The notes: a model not told the origin generated them from the letters alone. Counted from the stretch's first letter, positions 18,448 to 27,745 are shown. The stretch is 64,000 nucleotides of DNA from Fimbriimonadaceae bacterium (GCA_019454105.1 CP075364.1:2235362-2299361), one strand, 5' to 3'. Numbers and translations are program-made.

Positions 18448-19968
18448 ATGAAGCTCTCCCGTCGGTCGCTGATCGGTGCCGGTGCCTTGGGTGTCGGCGC
18501 CACCGCCCTGGGTTGGCCCAACGCCTGGCCAAACCCGTCCCGCAGGCGGCATGGAGTCAAGAACGTGATCTTTTGCGTCGTGGACGGGATGGCGCTCCAA
18601 GCCCTCGCCATGGCCGACCAGCTACGGCAGCTTGAGGGTGGGGAGCCGACCTATTGGACGCAACTCATCGGTAAGCCGCATGCCACGACCGGGCTGCAGT
18701 CCACTCGCTCGCTCAGCTCGATCGTGACCGACTCGGCCGCCGCGTCTTCCGCGTGGGGTTCGGGGCGCAAGGTTTGGAACCGGATGCTCAATGAGTTTCC
18801 AGACGGGACGAAGCTTAAGACATTGGCTAGCATCATGGTCGAGGCGGGCGTCAAGGTTGGGCTGGTCACCACGACCTCCATCACCCATGCGACCCCGGCC
18901 GGTTTCGCGGTCAATTGCCACGACCGCGACCTGGAAGGCCTCATCGCCGAGAGATATCTCACGAGCGGGGTCGATGTCCTGATGGGAGGCGGCAACCGGT
19001 TCTTCGCCCCGGACAAGCGGCCGGACAAAAAGGATCTTTACGCGGAGTTTGCCAAGGCGGGCTACACGGTCGCCCTCAACCGCGACCAAGCTCTGGCCTG
19101 GAAGGGCGGCAAGATATTGGGCGTTTTCAGCGAGCGCCACTTGCCCTTCGCAGTCGACCGAAAGAATTCAGCCGATCTCACTCGCAGGGTGCCGTCGCTG
19201 GCAGAGATGGCGCGCACCGCGATCAACGGCCTGCAAAGTTCGCCCGATGGCTTCTTGCTTCAGATCGAAGGAGGACGGGTCGATCACGGGGGCCACGCCA
19301 ACGACCTGGCCGGGCTCCTGTTCGATCAATATGAGTTCGATGAGGCGGTCAAGGTCGCCGTGGAGTTTGCCCTTGAGGACGGCGAGACCCTCGTCGTCAT
19401 CACCGCCGACCATGCTTGCGGGGGGCCGTCGTTGAACGGGGCCGGCACCGAGTACTTTGACACGACGGAGTCGTTCAAGGCAGTCTCAAACATGAAGGCG
19501 AGCTACGAGTCGCTGATTCCCGTCCTGGGCGAGAGGCCCGATTCGGACAAGGTGAGGGCGACCATCAAGGACTTGCTGGGAATCGAAATGACCACCGAAG
19601 ATGCCGATCTTGCGTCAGGCATCTTCAAAGGGCAAAACCCGTTCAAAGCTGGTCAGTTCTTCAAAGGCACGACCCAAGCGCTCGCCGCCCTGCTCGGGAA
19701 CTACACGAAGGTCACTTGGACAAGCGGCAACCACACTTCTGAGCATGTGCTGCTGACTGCCGTTGGCCCTGGCAGCGACTTCGCGGTCGGACTTCACGAG
19801 AACGCGACGCTCTTCGACGTGATGCTCGATGCGAAAGAAATCCAGTACCAGAACCCGGTGATGGACTTTGAGAGCGCGAAGAAGTTCTACGACAAGATGA
19901 AAACGGGGGCCGACCCAGAACTTCAGGCCCTCTATGGCGCCCACGAGGAATGCGCCTGCCACGGTTGA
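18448..19968 (+). CDS. Alkaline phosphatase (PhoA superfamily)
   Basis: 506 residues. SRRSLIGAGALGVGA is a Tat-type signal. VVDGM (D46) is a metal ligand and VTDSAAAS carries the nucleophile Ser96; RVDHGGHAND and TADHACGG supply further zinc ligands. It hydrolyses phosphomonoesters in the periplasm. Likely its own transcription unit; 36 bp separate it from the amidohydrolase. Confidence 0.9.
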   Translation: MKLSRRSLIGAGALGVGATALGWPNAWPNPSRRRHGVKNVIFCVVDGMALQALAMADQLRQLEGGEPTYWTQLIGKPHATTGLQSTRSLSSIVTDSAAASSAWGSGRKVWNRMLNEFPDGTKLKTLASIMVEAGVKVGLVTTTSITHATPAGFAVNCHDRDLEGLIAERYLTSGVDVLMGGGNRFFAPDKRPDKKDLYAEFAKAGYTVALNRDQALAWKGGKILGVFSERHLPFAVDRKNSADLTRRVPSLAEMARTAINGLQSSPDGFLLQIEGGRVDHGGHANDLAGLLFDQYEFDEAVKVAVEFALEDGETLVVITADHACGGPSLNGAGTEYFDTTESFKAVSNMKASYESLIPVLGERPDSDKVRATIKDLLGIEMTTEDADLASGIFKGQNPFKAGQFFKGTTQALAALLGNYTKVTWTSGNHTSEHVLLTAVGPGSDFAVGLHENATLFDVMLDAKEIQYQNPVMDFESAKKFYDKMKTGADPELQALYGAHEECACHG

Positions 19969-20093
19969 CGCCTCTCCAGAGTACGAGTTCCTGTCAGGGA
20001 GAGCCGCAAAATTTTTCCGGCTCCTGATCAGGCACGATCAGCGTCCTGTCTGATGGGCCATCTGTGAAGCGAGGTGGCTGTGGAAATCCTGCG

Positions 20094-20663
20094 ATGACAA
20101 GGAACCGCCTTGAAGCGTTCAGCGACGGCGTCTTGGCGATCGTGATCACGATCATGGTGCTTGAGCTCAAGGTGCCGCACGAGCCAACGATCGAAGCTGT
20201 CCGGCCCTTGGCCGACGTGTTCATGAGCTATGTCCTCAGCTTCGTCTTCATCAGCATCTATTGGAACAACCACCACCACATGATGCATCTTGTCCAACAT
20301 GTCTCAGGGAAGATCCTTTGGGCTAACCTGCACCTGCTCTTTTGGCTCTCCTTAGTGCCCTTCGTCACAGGCTGGCTTGGTGAAAACGGTTTTGCCAAGC
20401 TACCGACGGCTGCCTATGGGATCGTGCTCTTCTTCGCTGGTGTCGCTTATTGGATCCTGGAAAACACGATCGTCAGACACCAAGGGCCTGGTTCTCCGCT
20501 GGGCCAAGCCGTCGGCTTCGACTTGAAAGGCAAGGCGTCGATCGCGATCTATGTCGTGGGCGTGGCCTGCAGCTTCTGGAACCAGTGGGTCTCCATCGCT
20601 CTCTATGCCCTGGTCGCCGCGATGTGGCTGGTTCCGGACAGGCGGATCGAGTCCCGAGCTTGA
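20094..20663 (+). CDS. TMEM175/DUF1211-family potassium channel-like protein
   Basis: 189 residues from MTRNRLEAFSDGVLAI. RLEAFSDG followed by a hydrophobic helix is the signature of bacterial TMEM175 channels (RxxxFSDG lining the pore). About six membrane segments; one DUF1211 repeat, as in bacterial tetramers. Last host gene before the attachment site. An upstream ATG at 20064 is possible but would add ten residues that do not fit the family. Confidence 0.87.
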   Translation: MTRNRLEAFSDGVLAIVITIMVLELKVPHEPTIEAVRPLADVFMSYVLSFVFISIYWNNHHHMMHLVQHVSGKILWANLHLLFWLSLVPFVTGWLGENGFAKLPTAAYGIVLFFAGVAYWILENTIVRHQGPGSPLGQAVGFDLKGKASIAIYVVGVACSFWNQWVSIALYALVAAMWLVPDRRIESRA

Positions 20664-20766
20664 CTTGGCCCCTTGGAGCTCAGCGTGGTGTCAAGAAGCC
20701 CTTGTCCACGCCGTAGAGAGTTGTCAGAAAGGCAGCCGGCCGGAATCAGCCGTCCGCGGCCCCGGC
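20664..20766. other. Host intergenic spacer before attL
   Basis: About 100 bp between the channel gene and the repeated tRNA segment. I see no gene; it would be the 3' flank of the original tRNA-Ala gene. Confidence 0.5.
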
Positions 20767-20821
20767 TCAGGTTGGTGGAGATGATGGGATTCGAACCCAC
20801 GACCTCTGCAGTGCGATTGCA
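20767..20821. repeat. Left attachment core (attL), 55-bp direct repeat
   Basis: This 55-bp stretch is identical to 57,826-57,880, in the same orientation. It contains the T arm, acceptor 3' strand, CCA and most of the anticodon arm of a tRNA gene on the minus strand, a usual target of tyrosine integrases. Similarity ends abruptly at 20,822. It marks the host-prophage junction. Confidence 0.9.
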
Positions 20822-20822
20822 G
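20773..20822 (-). tRNA. tRNA-Ala(CGC) 3' fragment at attL
   Basis: Reading the minus strand: anticodon stem CTGCA/TGCAG with loop ATCGCAC (anticodon CGC), variable loop AGGTC, T arm GTGGG-TTCGAAT-CCCAT, then CATCTCC-A-CCA. U70 in the acceptor strand would pair with G3 in a GGGGATG 5' strand, the alanine identity pair. No such 5' strand (CATCCCC on the plus strand) is found nearby, so this is a 3' fragment and not a working gene. Confidence 0.75.
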
Positions 20823-20900
20823 ACGCGTCATGCCTATTGAGCCTGGCCGTGGCCGACACGGAGACCCTCGTGGAACCTGTCGACGCGCCCGCCGACAAAG

Positions 20901-20923
20901 ACAAGGTTAGCGAACAAGGTTAG
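20901..20923 (+). repeat. Putative integrase arm-type sites, left end (ACAAGGTTAG x2)
   Basis: ACAAGGTTAG occurs at 20,901-20,910 and 20,914-20,923, 13 bp apart, about 80 bp inside the core. The same pair with the same spacing and orientation is at the right end (57,767-57,789). Such short direct repeats flanking the core are expected for the N-terminal DNA-binding domain of a lambda-type integrase. The second copy overlaps the spike stop codon. Confidence 0.65.
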
Positions 20924-21789
20924 CTGCGGCCTACTCGAAGCCTCATTCCAGCGTCGTAGCTGTCGACCGTCACCCCGAGCGGCGCGTACAGCGCCGAACC
21001 GGGCCACCGCGGCGTCGTGAGCGTCGACACTCCCTTCCCTGGACCAAGGTCGCTGTGCATCAGAACCGCCACCGGGTAAGTCCCGGCCCGCATCTCGGCG
21101 CCTCGGACCTCCACGTCCTCGCAAGAACGGAACTCGCCGTCGCGGTCGTGGTTCCGCACGGTGACCATTGGATTGCCCCAGCCGGTACGGGACCGCAATG
21201 ACCGGAACATTCCCCCTCGAGAACGGACCCGGCGGCAGCCCTGAAACTCTAAGTGGCCCCAGGGCCAATCGGCCTCGCCGACCGAAACGGCCACGTCGTC
21301 GCACAGGACGAACTTGAGCATCGTGCCATAGGTCGAAGCCCCGTCGCCCCGCATCGACGCCGAACCGACCTTGACCCTGACCCGCTTGCACCTGTCCAAG
21401 TAGACCAAGTGCGGATATTGGTCCTCGCCGTCCAAGGGCAGCAGCCCGACCGCCTCGTCGATCCTGATCAGGACGTCCTCGCAATCGGTCAGCCGCAACC
21501 CGAACAGGACGTCCTCCACACGCCGGGCGTGGATCCTTAAGGACCTGCACCCGGCCGCGCGAACCCCGACACGACCAGAAAGCGTCCCGATCCGGATCCG
21601 CACATCAGCGCCATCGGCCACGACCCCGGCCATGTTGTCCGTGTCCCGGCCCCAAAGGTTGGGCGCAAGGCCCATACCGAGCTCGATGACCTCCGTCGGC
21701 ACCCGCGAGAACACGCGCGCCGGTGACGAGACCGAGCCACAAGAGAACCGCGCGCCGGACCTCAACACGTGAGGACGCCAATCCATCAC
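20920..21789 (-). CDS. Tail spike, right-handed beta-helix
   Basis: 289 residues (GTG at 21,789; an ATG follows at 21,786). After ~50 residues the sequence falls into short repeats of the form C(R/E)(S/D)(L/V)xI/VxxxxAxxV, e.g. CRSLRIHARRVEDV and CKRVRVKVGSASM, the pattern of pectin-lyase-like parallel beta-helices found in tail spikes. Probably binds or cuts a surface polysaccharide. It is the last gene of the leftward structural unit. No catalytic residues assigned. Confidence 0.6.
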   Translation of the reverse strand: MMDWRPHVLRSGARFSCGSVSSPARVFSRVPTEVIELGMGLAPNLWGRDTDNMAGVVADGADVRIRIGTLSGRVGVRAAGCRSLRIHARRVEDVLFGLRLTDCEDVLIRIDEAVGLLPLDGEDQYPHLVYLDRCKRVRVKVGSASMRGDGASTYGTMLKFVLCDDVAVSVGEADWPWGHLEFQGCRRVRSRGGMFRSLRSRTGWGNPMVTVRNHDRDGEFRSCEDVEVRGAEMRAGTYPVAVLMHSDLGPGKGVSTLTTPRWPGSALYAPLGVTVDSYDAGMRLRVGRS

Positions 21790-23045
21790 GCCTCCATGAA
21801 CCAGGAGCTCGTCGTCACTGACACATACGTCCTGGCGCGGTTCGCCGGTTGTGAGACCGCGCTGCCAGCTCCGTTGAGCGCGCCGAGCGACGGCGGGTGC
21901 ACGTCGACCGCGTTGGACGAGTCGTTCACTATCGTGAGCCTGCGGCCCGAGCCGGACGGCAGGCGCACCCCTTGGCCTGCTCCACTTGTGGTCACACGAG
22001 TGATGTCGCGGTTCACGGTCGGAGGCGTTGCCGCCGCCGCCACCGTGACCACTTGGTTGACCTCGTCCCCGCTAGCGGTCACACCCCATGCCGACGCGCC
22101 CGCAGGGTCGGTCGACGTGTACAACCTGGCGGTCTGCCCGCTCCTCGCCCGTGCCTCGACCGTGGCTTGGCCGTCGGCAAAAGACTGGAACGAGTGACCC
22201 GCGTCCGTTGTGTTGTGAGGACCGTGGTTCACGACCCGGGTCTCCAGCATCTGGACAAGCTGGTGCCTCACCTCGACCCCGTCGCGCATGGTCTTGAACT
22301 CGGTCTGGCCGTTGTAGTGTTGCGCGAACCACTGGAAGGTCTCCCAGTTGCCGATCCGGAGATACGTCGGTTCCGACAGACCGGCCGGATGCCAAAGGTG
22401 CACCGTCCGTTGCCCCCAGTCCGACGGCACCTCGTCGAAGAACAATATGATCGGTCGCCGGTCGGCCACGACCGCGCCCAGGGCGTCACAATCGATCTTG
22501 AGGACTCTCGGCCCGTTGGCTCCGTACGCCCCGCTCTGGAAAGAATAAACGTTCGCGCGGAGGCCGAGGTCGGAGGCGAGGTCGCCGCCATAACGGCCGA
22601 CGAACATGATCGGCCGCAGTTCTTGAACGACGTCGCCGATCGTCTGCTTCACCGTGAGATAGGCCTCGACGAACTCGGAACCGCCGGTCGACCACCGCCG
22701 CTCGAACATCAGCGCGACGCCGCTCGTCGCCCCTGCGTCGAGCTGGCCGTCCGGCCTAATCCAGCCGAGCGACAGGATAGGGTTCGGAACGGCGGGATCG
22801 CCCATGGTGGGCAGACCGATCCTCAAAGCCGCCGCCGTGTAGAGCCCGGTCGAGACCGAATGGTTGATCGGAAAGACCAGCCCGCCGTGTTTGAACTCCC
22901 CAGAACCGACGTCGGTCGCGACGAACCGGAACAAGTCGTACGCCGAATACCGGACCGGCAGGCCGTTAGAAAATCCGGACGAGGGGACCGTCAGCTCAGT
23001 GACAGAGCCAACACCCGGCAGCGACCGCGGCCGCGACCGCGGCAT
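21786..23045 (-). CDS. Putative tail fibre / receptor-binding protein
   Basis: 419 residues, beginning MPRSRPRSLPG. Rich in beta-strand and aromatic residues with no recognised domain; C-terminal Ser/Thr/Gly-rich region. Position between the tail hub and the beta-helix spike is the usual fibre location. It overlaps the spike start by 4 bp and lies 1 bp after the upstream small tail gene. Assignment is by position. Confidence 0.5.
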   Translation of the reverse strand: MPRSRPRSLPGVGSVTELTVPSSGFSNGLPVRYSAYDLFRFVATDVGSGEFKHGGLVFPINHSVSTGLYTAAALRIGLPTMGDPAVPNPILSLGWIRPDGQLDAGATSGVALMFERRWSTGGSEFVEAYLTVKQTIGDVVQELRPIMFVGRYGGDLASDLGLRANVYSFQSGAYGANGPRVLKIDCDALGAVVADRRPIILFFDEVPSDWGQRTVHLWHPAGLSEPTYLRIGNWETFQWFAQHYNGQTEFKTMRDGVEVRHQLVQMLETRVVNHGPHNTTDAGHSFQSFADGQATVEARARSGQTARLYTSTDPAGASAWGVTASGDEVNQVVTVAAAATPPTVNRDITRVTTSGAGQGVRLPSGSGRRLTIVNDSSNAVDVHPPSLGALNGAGSAVSQPANRARTYVSVTTSSWFMEA

Positions 23046-23046
23046 T

Positions 23047-23415
23047 CTAACCCACCCACCCGATCTCGTAGACCTGCCCGGCCGACCAGACAGACAGCGA
23101 GGACGACGACGGCGCCACAACGGTCAAGCCGCTCTGAGTATAACCAGTGTTAAAATGACAGTCCACGCTCGGAGAGACCACCGCCCCGACCGCTTGGCCC
23201 AAAGAAGCGCCGATCCCCGAGGCGCCGGCCATGACGTCGACCAGACGGGCCGGAGCGCCGCCGGTCAAAGGTGCAGTACCGGCATAGACCGTCCCCCCGT
23301 CCCGGGCAAGCAGCTCGAACGACAGTGTCCCGTTCGAAACTGGGAAGACGCCGTACTGACCAAGAAGCGGCTGAGGCCCCGCGACAGCTATCTCGTGAGC
23401 TCCGACTCCTGCCAT
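23047..23415 (-). CDS. Small tail-associated protein
   Basis: 122 residues (MAGVGAHEIAV start). No recognised domain; hydroxyl- and glycine-rich, beta-rich. Its start codon is preceded by a CGTAGTTGG box 6 nt upstream, shared with other virion genes, and the TAG inside the box is the stop of the upstream hub gene. Confidence 0.55.
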   Translation of the reverse strand: MAGVGAHEIAVAGPQPLLGQYGVFPVSNGTLSFELLARDGGTVYAGTAPLTGGAPARLVDVMAGASGIGASLGQAVGAVVSPSVDCHFNTGYTQSGLTVVAPSSSSLSVWSAGQVYEIGWVG

Positions 23416-23425
23416 GACCAGCCAA

Positions 23426-25792
23426 CTACGGCGGCCCGAAAAACCCGATGAGTCGGATCGAGCAGCCCTCTTCGAAACCTTCCAAAATCCGGTACTGGAA
23501 CGTCCGTGACTCCGTCATCGGCACGAACGCTTGCTGGCCATAGGCCGGTGCGTCGCCCGAACCGGCCATCCTGGCCCGCAGCAGCACCAAAGCGGGCGCG
23601 AGGCCGTCCTTCCGCCCCTCCACTTGCGGGAACACCCCCAGGTCGTCTGGGCCCTGGCCCTGGCCGACCGCCTCTAAGATCGCGACCGTAGAGCCGTCCG
23701 GGCAATGGCCGGCAGCGTCGAACGTCGTCCAATCGACCGCGGCGGTGGTCGACGACTGCACTGTCGCAGGCGAGCCGAGGAACTGCGGCACGACCACCGA
23801 GGCCAGCGCCTGTTCGCCGGAGGTCGGAGTCCTCGCCGCGATCACCACCGCCTTCGACGTCGCTTCGGCCAACGATTGGCCGGGCGAGACGCACTTGACG
23901 AACACCGTCTCGCCGACGAAAGAGTCCGCCACCTGCACTCTCCCCACGGAGGGAGAGGCCAGCACTACCAGCTCGCCTGCGGCGTGCCCTGTCATCGGCG
24001 ACTTCCTCAATCCTCGCTTGAGGCGCGAAAACGTGTACCTGTGAGGCCCTAACAGCGAAGCGTCCGCGACACCTAAAACCTCGTAGCCGACGACAAAGAC
24101 GTTCTCGCCCGCGTGCACCTGCGCGTCGGCGACCGAAGCCGCAAAGCCATTGCTCTCCGAGAGATCGACGTCAACAGTGTTCGTGTCGTCGAACTGCCCT
24201 GCCACCGCTCCCGACGAGCCTAAAGCCGTCTCCGTCTCGCCAAAGACACTCTTCGCGCCGATCGATGGCCCGATCGACCAGGTCGAACCGTCGTCCAACG
24301 AGTACCAGACCGCGCAACCTCGCCAACCAGCCCCGCCGGTCGCCGCCACATAGAAGCCGGCCGAATACTGGTGCTCGTCAAGAAGCTCTTTGCCGCTCCA
24401 GACCACGAACGTCGTCGGCACGACCGTCAGCCCGCCGCCGCCGCCGCCGCCACCGCCGCCCGGAGGGTCTTGGACGACGACGGCGGAATCGTCTGCAACC
24501 AGATCGACCTCTACAGGCCCCCAAGGAAGAACAGCCATCCGCACCACGCGGCCGCGAAAACCACCAGCGATCTTGACCACGTCCCCTGGGGCGAGCCTCA
24601 GCCATCGCGGCAACAAGGACAGGCCTTCGACGGTCTCGAGCTCGACCCAAGAACGGTCGAGCTCGCGGGCCGCCACCGCGCGGGCCTGCGAAGCGGTCAA
24701 GGCCATCGGAAGATCGATGGATCGAGACTCTTGCACCCCCGCCGTCTGTCTCACGGCCGACTGGGACGACTGCGCAAAGTCGGAGTCTAAGTCCCAATAC
24801 CGGACTTCGACGCGGGACGGCACCTCGGTCTCCATTAGCCGCTTCCGGACGTGACCTCGGAACTCGCCGTCCAACCCGGCGCCGGTCTCGTCCTGCGACA
24901 AATACGCCATGACAGAGCCGCCCCGCTTGACGAGCCTGATCGCTCCGTCCACCTCGACCGCGTCGTAACCATAAGTCGTCAGCAACGGCTGCAACGACTC
25001 TTGGACGCTCGACCGGCCGGAGACCACGTATCCGGACACGACCTCGGTCGCGCCAGCGACGTCGATCAGGCCAGGCGGGATCCCGGCCGACCGGCACAGG
25101 TCAGAGAACACGTCCCCGACGGTCACCGGCTCCGTCCCGACTTCGGCGACCAGGTTCGGGATCCGGTTGCCGTACCTCTCAAGGTCCATGTCCGTCAGCA
25201 CAAAATACGCCAGACCGCGGTAGGCCTCGACCGACCCAGAAGGCAAGCCAAGAAGGCTCACCATCGTGGCGTCGGGCGGCTGGCTCTCGCCGCCGTCGTG
25301 CCACACGGGCTCCACCGCGTTCGACGAAGCGGCAGAATCGTAGACCAGCTCGTCGTCCGCCCAAAGCCTCTTGAGCTCAAGGCCGCGGTCGACGGTCCCG
25401 CCGTCAGGCATCGTCGCTGCTCCCGAGCACACGGCCGCCGCGAACGTCGACGTGTACCAATAGGTCGTCACCCGCCCGCCGCCTCCTCCAGAACCTCCGC
25501 CGCCGCGCCCCGAAGTCCTCGACCGCTCCACCAAATGGTTCCCGTCGACCTCGTGCGCCCAGACGACCTGACAACCCACGCGCGCCCGGCCCCAGACGCG
25601 CGGCAACGGAGAGCCGTACGACGAGCCCGAATAACGAAGGTCGCTCAGCTTTCCCAACTCCGCGCCAGGGACCGATTGCTGGTCGATCCACGACCCGACC
25701 AAGGAGCCGACCGCCCAGCCCCACCTGGCTCCTGCCGGCCCAAACGCCGAACCAACCACCGCGCCCAAGCCACCCAGGACGAGCGTCGCCAT
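23426..25792 (-). CDS. Tail hub / tip protein (GTA gp15-like, phage_tail_3)
   Basis: 788 residues from the ATG at 25,792 (TAATG with the NlpC/P60 stop). N-terminal hydrophobic glycine-rich region (GAVVGSAFGPAGA) and a block on YGSPLPRVWGRARV are typical of large tail tip proteins of the lambda J/GTA gp15 type. The middle (~250-450) resembles the phage_tail_3 domain (LPRWLRLAPGDVVKI). A run of ten glycines (codons from a GC-only repeat, ~24,430-24,462) links to a beta-rich C-terminal half. Should form the tail tip and connect the spike/fibres. Confidence 0.72.
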   Translation of the reverse strand: MATLVLGGLGAVVGSAFGPAGARWGWAVGSLVGSWIDQQSVPGAELGKLSDLRYSGSSYGSPLPRVWGRARVGCQVVWAHEVDGNHLVERSRTSGRGGGGSGGGGGRVTTYWYTSTFAAAVCSGAATMPDGGTVDRGLELKRLWADDELVYDSAASSNAVEPVWHDGGESQPPDATMVSLLGLPSGSVEAYRGLAYFVLTDMDLERYGNRIPNLVAEVGTEPVTVGDVFSDLCRSAGIPPGLIDVAGATEVVSGYVVSGRSSVQESLQPLLTTYGYDAVEVDGAIRLVKRGGSVMAYLSQDETGAGLDGEFRGHVRKRLMETEVPSRVEVRYWDLDSDFAQSSQSAVRQTAGVQESRSIDLPMALTASQARAVAARELDRSWVELETVEGLSLLPRWLRLAPGDVVKIAGGFRGRVVRMAVLPWGPVEVDLVADDSAVVVQDPPGGGGGGGGGGLTVVPTTFVVWSGKELLDEHQYSAGFYVAATGGAGWRGCAVWYSLDDGSTWSIGPSIGAKSVFGETETALGSSGAVAGQFDDTNTVDVDLSESNGFAASVADAQVHAGENVFVVGYEVLGVADASLLGPHRYTFSRLKRGLRKSPMTGHAAGELVVLASPSVGRVQVADSFVGETVFVKCVSPGQSLAEATSKAVVIAARTPTSGEQALASVVVPQFLGSPATVQSSTTAAVDWTTFDAAGHCPDGSTVAILEAVGQGQGPDDLGVFPQVEGRKDGLAPALVLLRARMAGSGDAPAYGQQAFVPMTESRTFQYRILEGFEEGCSIRLIGFFGPP

Positions 25793-26226
25793 TAGAGCGG
25801 CCACCTCGGCCGCCACACCGATCGGAGCGAGCGCGACCAAAACGTCGCAAACGGCGTCTCCACCACCGACATCACCGACGGTGTCGACCAAGCGTGAACA
25901 AAGCCGCCCTCGCCGGTGGCCACGGCCAGATGGTGGTGCATCGGGCTTGGAGCGCGGTCGCGGACGAACAGGAGCACGTCCCCAAGCTGAAAAGCGCCGT
26001 CGGGCACCAAATCAGCGACCGCGAGCAGAGCCATGGCCAACAGCTCCGACTCGTCCGAAGTGTCCGAATATCGTCCAGGGTCCGGAGCGTCGAGACCGCC
26101 AGCCGACAGACTGGCGATCACCAGCCCGGCACAGTCGACCCCGACCCCCTTCGACCTCCCACAGTGGTGCCATGGGGTCCCGATCCACGTCCGCGCCTCA
26201 GCGACCGCCAACCGCGCCGGGTTCAT
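25792..26226 (-). CDS. NlpC/P60 tail peptidase (GTA gp14-like)
   Basis: 144 residues. GVDCAGLVIASL carries the nucleophile Cys32, with His99 in MHHHLAVATGEGG and a third polar His111 in FVHAW: the NlpC/P60 catalytic set. In this position (after DUF2460 and DUF2163, before the hub) it matches the cell-wall peptidase of gene transfer agents and lambda K-like tails, which helps the tail cross peptidoglycan. Start overlaps the DUF2163 stop by 4 bp. Confidence 0.87.
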   Translation of the reverse strand: MNPARLAVAEARTWIGTPWHHCGRSKGVGVDCAGLVIASLSAGGLDAPDPGRYSDTSDESELLAMALLAVADLVPDGAFQLGDVLLFVRDRAPSPMHHHLAVATGEGGFVHAWSTPSVMSVVETPFATFWSRSLRSVWRPRWPL

Positions 26227-27104
26227 GCGGGAGGGCGCCCCCGCTTTATCGTTTTGTCGTTTCCAGGCAACCGGGGCTCGCCGTGAAAGTTGGCCGCGTT
26301 CCCGAACTTGTCGCGACAGGTCGCCGACAAACGGTCGCAGCCGGCCTCGAGCACCGCCGACTCGCCAGGCGTGGCCTCGAAAGGAAACGCTTGGCGAAGC
26401 TCGACGACCGCATTGCCAGAGCTCAACGAGTGCGCCTTCACCTCGCGTTCGATCCCGGCGTTCGAGCCCGTCACGAAACGCACGACCCCGAACTTGTAAA
26501 AACCGCTTGGGGCGGGATCGGAAGAGAACGTCAGCGTCCTGCCAGATCCCGAGGCCAAGACCCTCGTCGAACGGCCCAACGGCCCAACAAGGGTCGCCGA
26601 GTCCAGGTCGAACTTGCACTGTGGGTCTCCCAGGCGGCGGCACCGGCAGGTCGGCGAGGTCAAGTCCCCGACCTGCTGCTTCAAAAGGTGCGAAAGGGAC
26701 CGCACCTCGGCACGGAACTCCCCCGACCCCGCAGAGACCTCGCCCAGCCTGCCGCGGAGCAGGACGACAGCGCCCAGGCCAGTGTCCGTACGGTCGACCA
26801 GCCTCACCGTCACCTGCGCCGAGTCCCATAGGCCGGCCGTCAAATCGGCCGCCGTGATCCTCGCCGAGCTCACCGCACCGAACACGTCCATGTTGTCGAC
26901 CCCGGTCCCAGCCGTTTGGCCGATGCGAGAAACCCGCAGACCGTCGCTCGGCTCGTAAACGTCGCCCGACAGCGCGAGGGCGCGGTCCGAGTCTGTGAAT
27001 CCAAGTCGCAGACCGTCCTTCCGCTCCACCAAGACCAAGACCGCGCCCTCGAAAGTCTCGGACTCGAGCTTGGACAGCAGGCCGGAGGGCACAGCGCGCG
27101 GCAC
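26223..27104 (-). CDS. DUF2163 tail protein (GTA gp13-like)
   Basis: 293 residues from a GTG that overlaps the preceding TAG by one base. The C-terminal CRCRRLGDPQCKFDL, then CDRLSATCRDKFGNAANFHGE, are the conserved cysteine blocks of the DUF2163/GTA gp13 family. Baseplate/tail tip component located with DUF2460 and NlpC/P60 partners. Start chosen by the short overlap; the open frame extends far upstream as a shadow of DUF2460. Confidence 0.85.
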   Translation of the reverse strand: MPRAVPSGLLSKLESETFEGAVLVLVERKDGLRLGFTDSDRALALSGDVYEPSDGLRVSRIGQTAGTGVDNMDVFGAVSSARITAADLTAGLWDSAQVTVRLVDRTDTGLGAVVLLRGRLGEVSAGSGEFRAEVRSLSHLLKQQVGDLTSPTCRCRRLGDPQCKFDLDSATLVGPLGRSTRVLASGSGRTLTFSSDPAPSGFYKFGVVRFVTGSNAGIEREVKAHSLSSGNAVVELRQAFPFEATPGESAVLEAGCDRLSATCRDKFGNAANFHGEPRLPGNDKTIKRGRPPA

Positions 27105-27730
27105 TAACCCCGCACCTCGACCACCCGCAAGACCGCCGAGCCAGAGAAAACACCGTCGTCGGTGAACTCGAAGAAGTCCGAATCGAACCTGGCGTGGCAA
27201 TCGAACTCGCCAGTCCATGCCAGCGAAGCGCCCAGGGAAGGAGCCGCCCCGAACGTCACGACGCCGGTGGCCGCCGCCACCGTCCACCCAGACGTCTGCT
27301 CGACACCGTCCGCGAACACTTTCACCGTACCGGCGACGATCTTCGTCACCTGCCTCACCAGCGTGTGGCCGCCGCTCGAATAACGCTTCGCGAGCTGGAA
27401 CTGCGTCGCCGTGCCGTTCCCGGTCCCGAACTGGACCGGCGTGTCGTAGACCGCAGGCGCGAGGCGCCTGCCAGCATAATAGTCGGTCCAGTCCTTGAAC
27501 CGGAACGAATGGAGCCGGCCCTGCCGCGCCACAAAGAACGCGAGCAGCGCCGCCAGCCTCTCGGCGCTCCAACTGGGCGCCGAGAGCGACCACTCTCGCC
27601 TTGCATCGATCCAGTGGCCGATCCGCTGCTCCCAGCCCGTCTCGCTGCCCACGACCGTCGTCATGAACTTCGGCCCGCCGCGCATCCCGCGCGAGACGTC
27701 GGTCGGAAAGCGAACGTCGTGGAACGCCAC
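27104..27730 (-). CDS. DUF2460 distal tail protein (GTA gp12-like)
   Basis: 208 residues from GTG, giving MAFHDVRFPTDVSRG, the expected N-terminus of the DUF2460/TIGR02217 family. RLHSFRFKDWTDYY and TRWFDCHARFDSD-like C-terminal strands fit. It should form the distal tail ring next to the tape-measure end. A TTG nine bases upstream is open too, but it lies inside the conserved CGTAGTTGG box, which favours the GTG. Confidence 0.85.
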   Translation of the reverse strand: MAFHDVRFPTDVSRGMRGGPKFMTTVVGSETGWEQRIGHWIDARREWSLSAPSWSAERLAALLAFFVARQGRLHSFRFKDWTDYYAGRRLAPAVYDTPVQFGTGNGTATQFQLAKRYSSGGHTLVRQVTKIVAGTVKVFADGVEQTSGWTVAAATGVVTFGAAPSLGASLAWTGEFDCHARFDSDFFEFTDDGVFSGSAVLRVVEVRG

Positions 27731-27745
27731 GACCGCCAACTACGC

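Noticed and set aside
20002-20024. GAGCCG/CGGCTC hairpin as terminator of the phosphatase gene
   Set aside because: The T-run lies in the loop and none follows the stem.
20773-20855. A full tRNA gene at the left repeat
   Set aside because: Sequence 5' of the anticodon has a faint D-arm look (GGCTCAATAGG) but no acceptor strand pairing with CATCTCC; treated as fragment.
21897-23153. 418-residue plus-strand frame
   Set aside because: Antisense of the tail fibre gene; composition typical of a shadow frame.
24424-24465. CCG microsatellite as a regulatory repeat
   Set aside because: It encodes the poly-Gly linker of the tail hub; no separate role seen.
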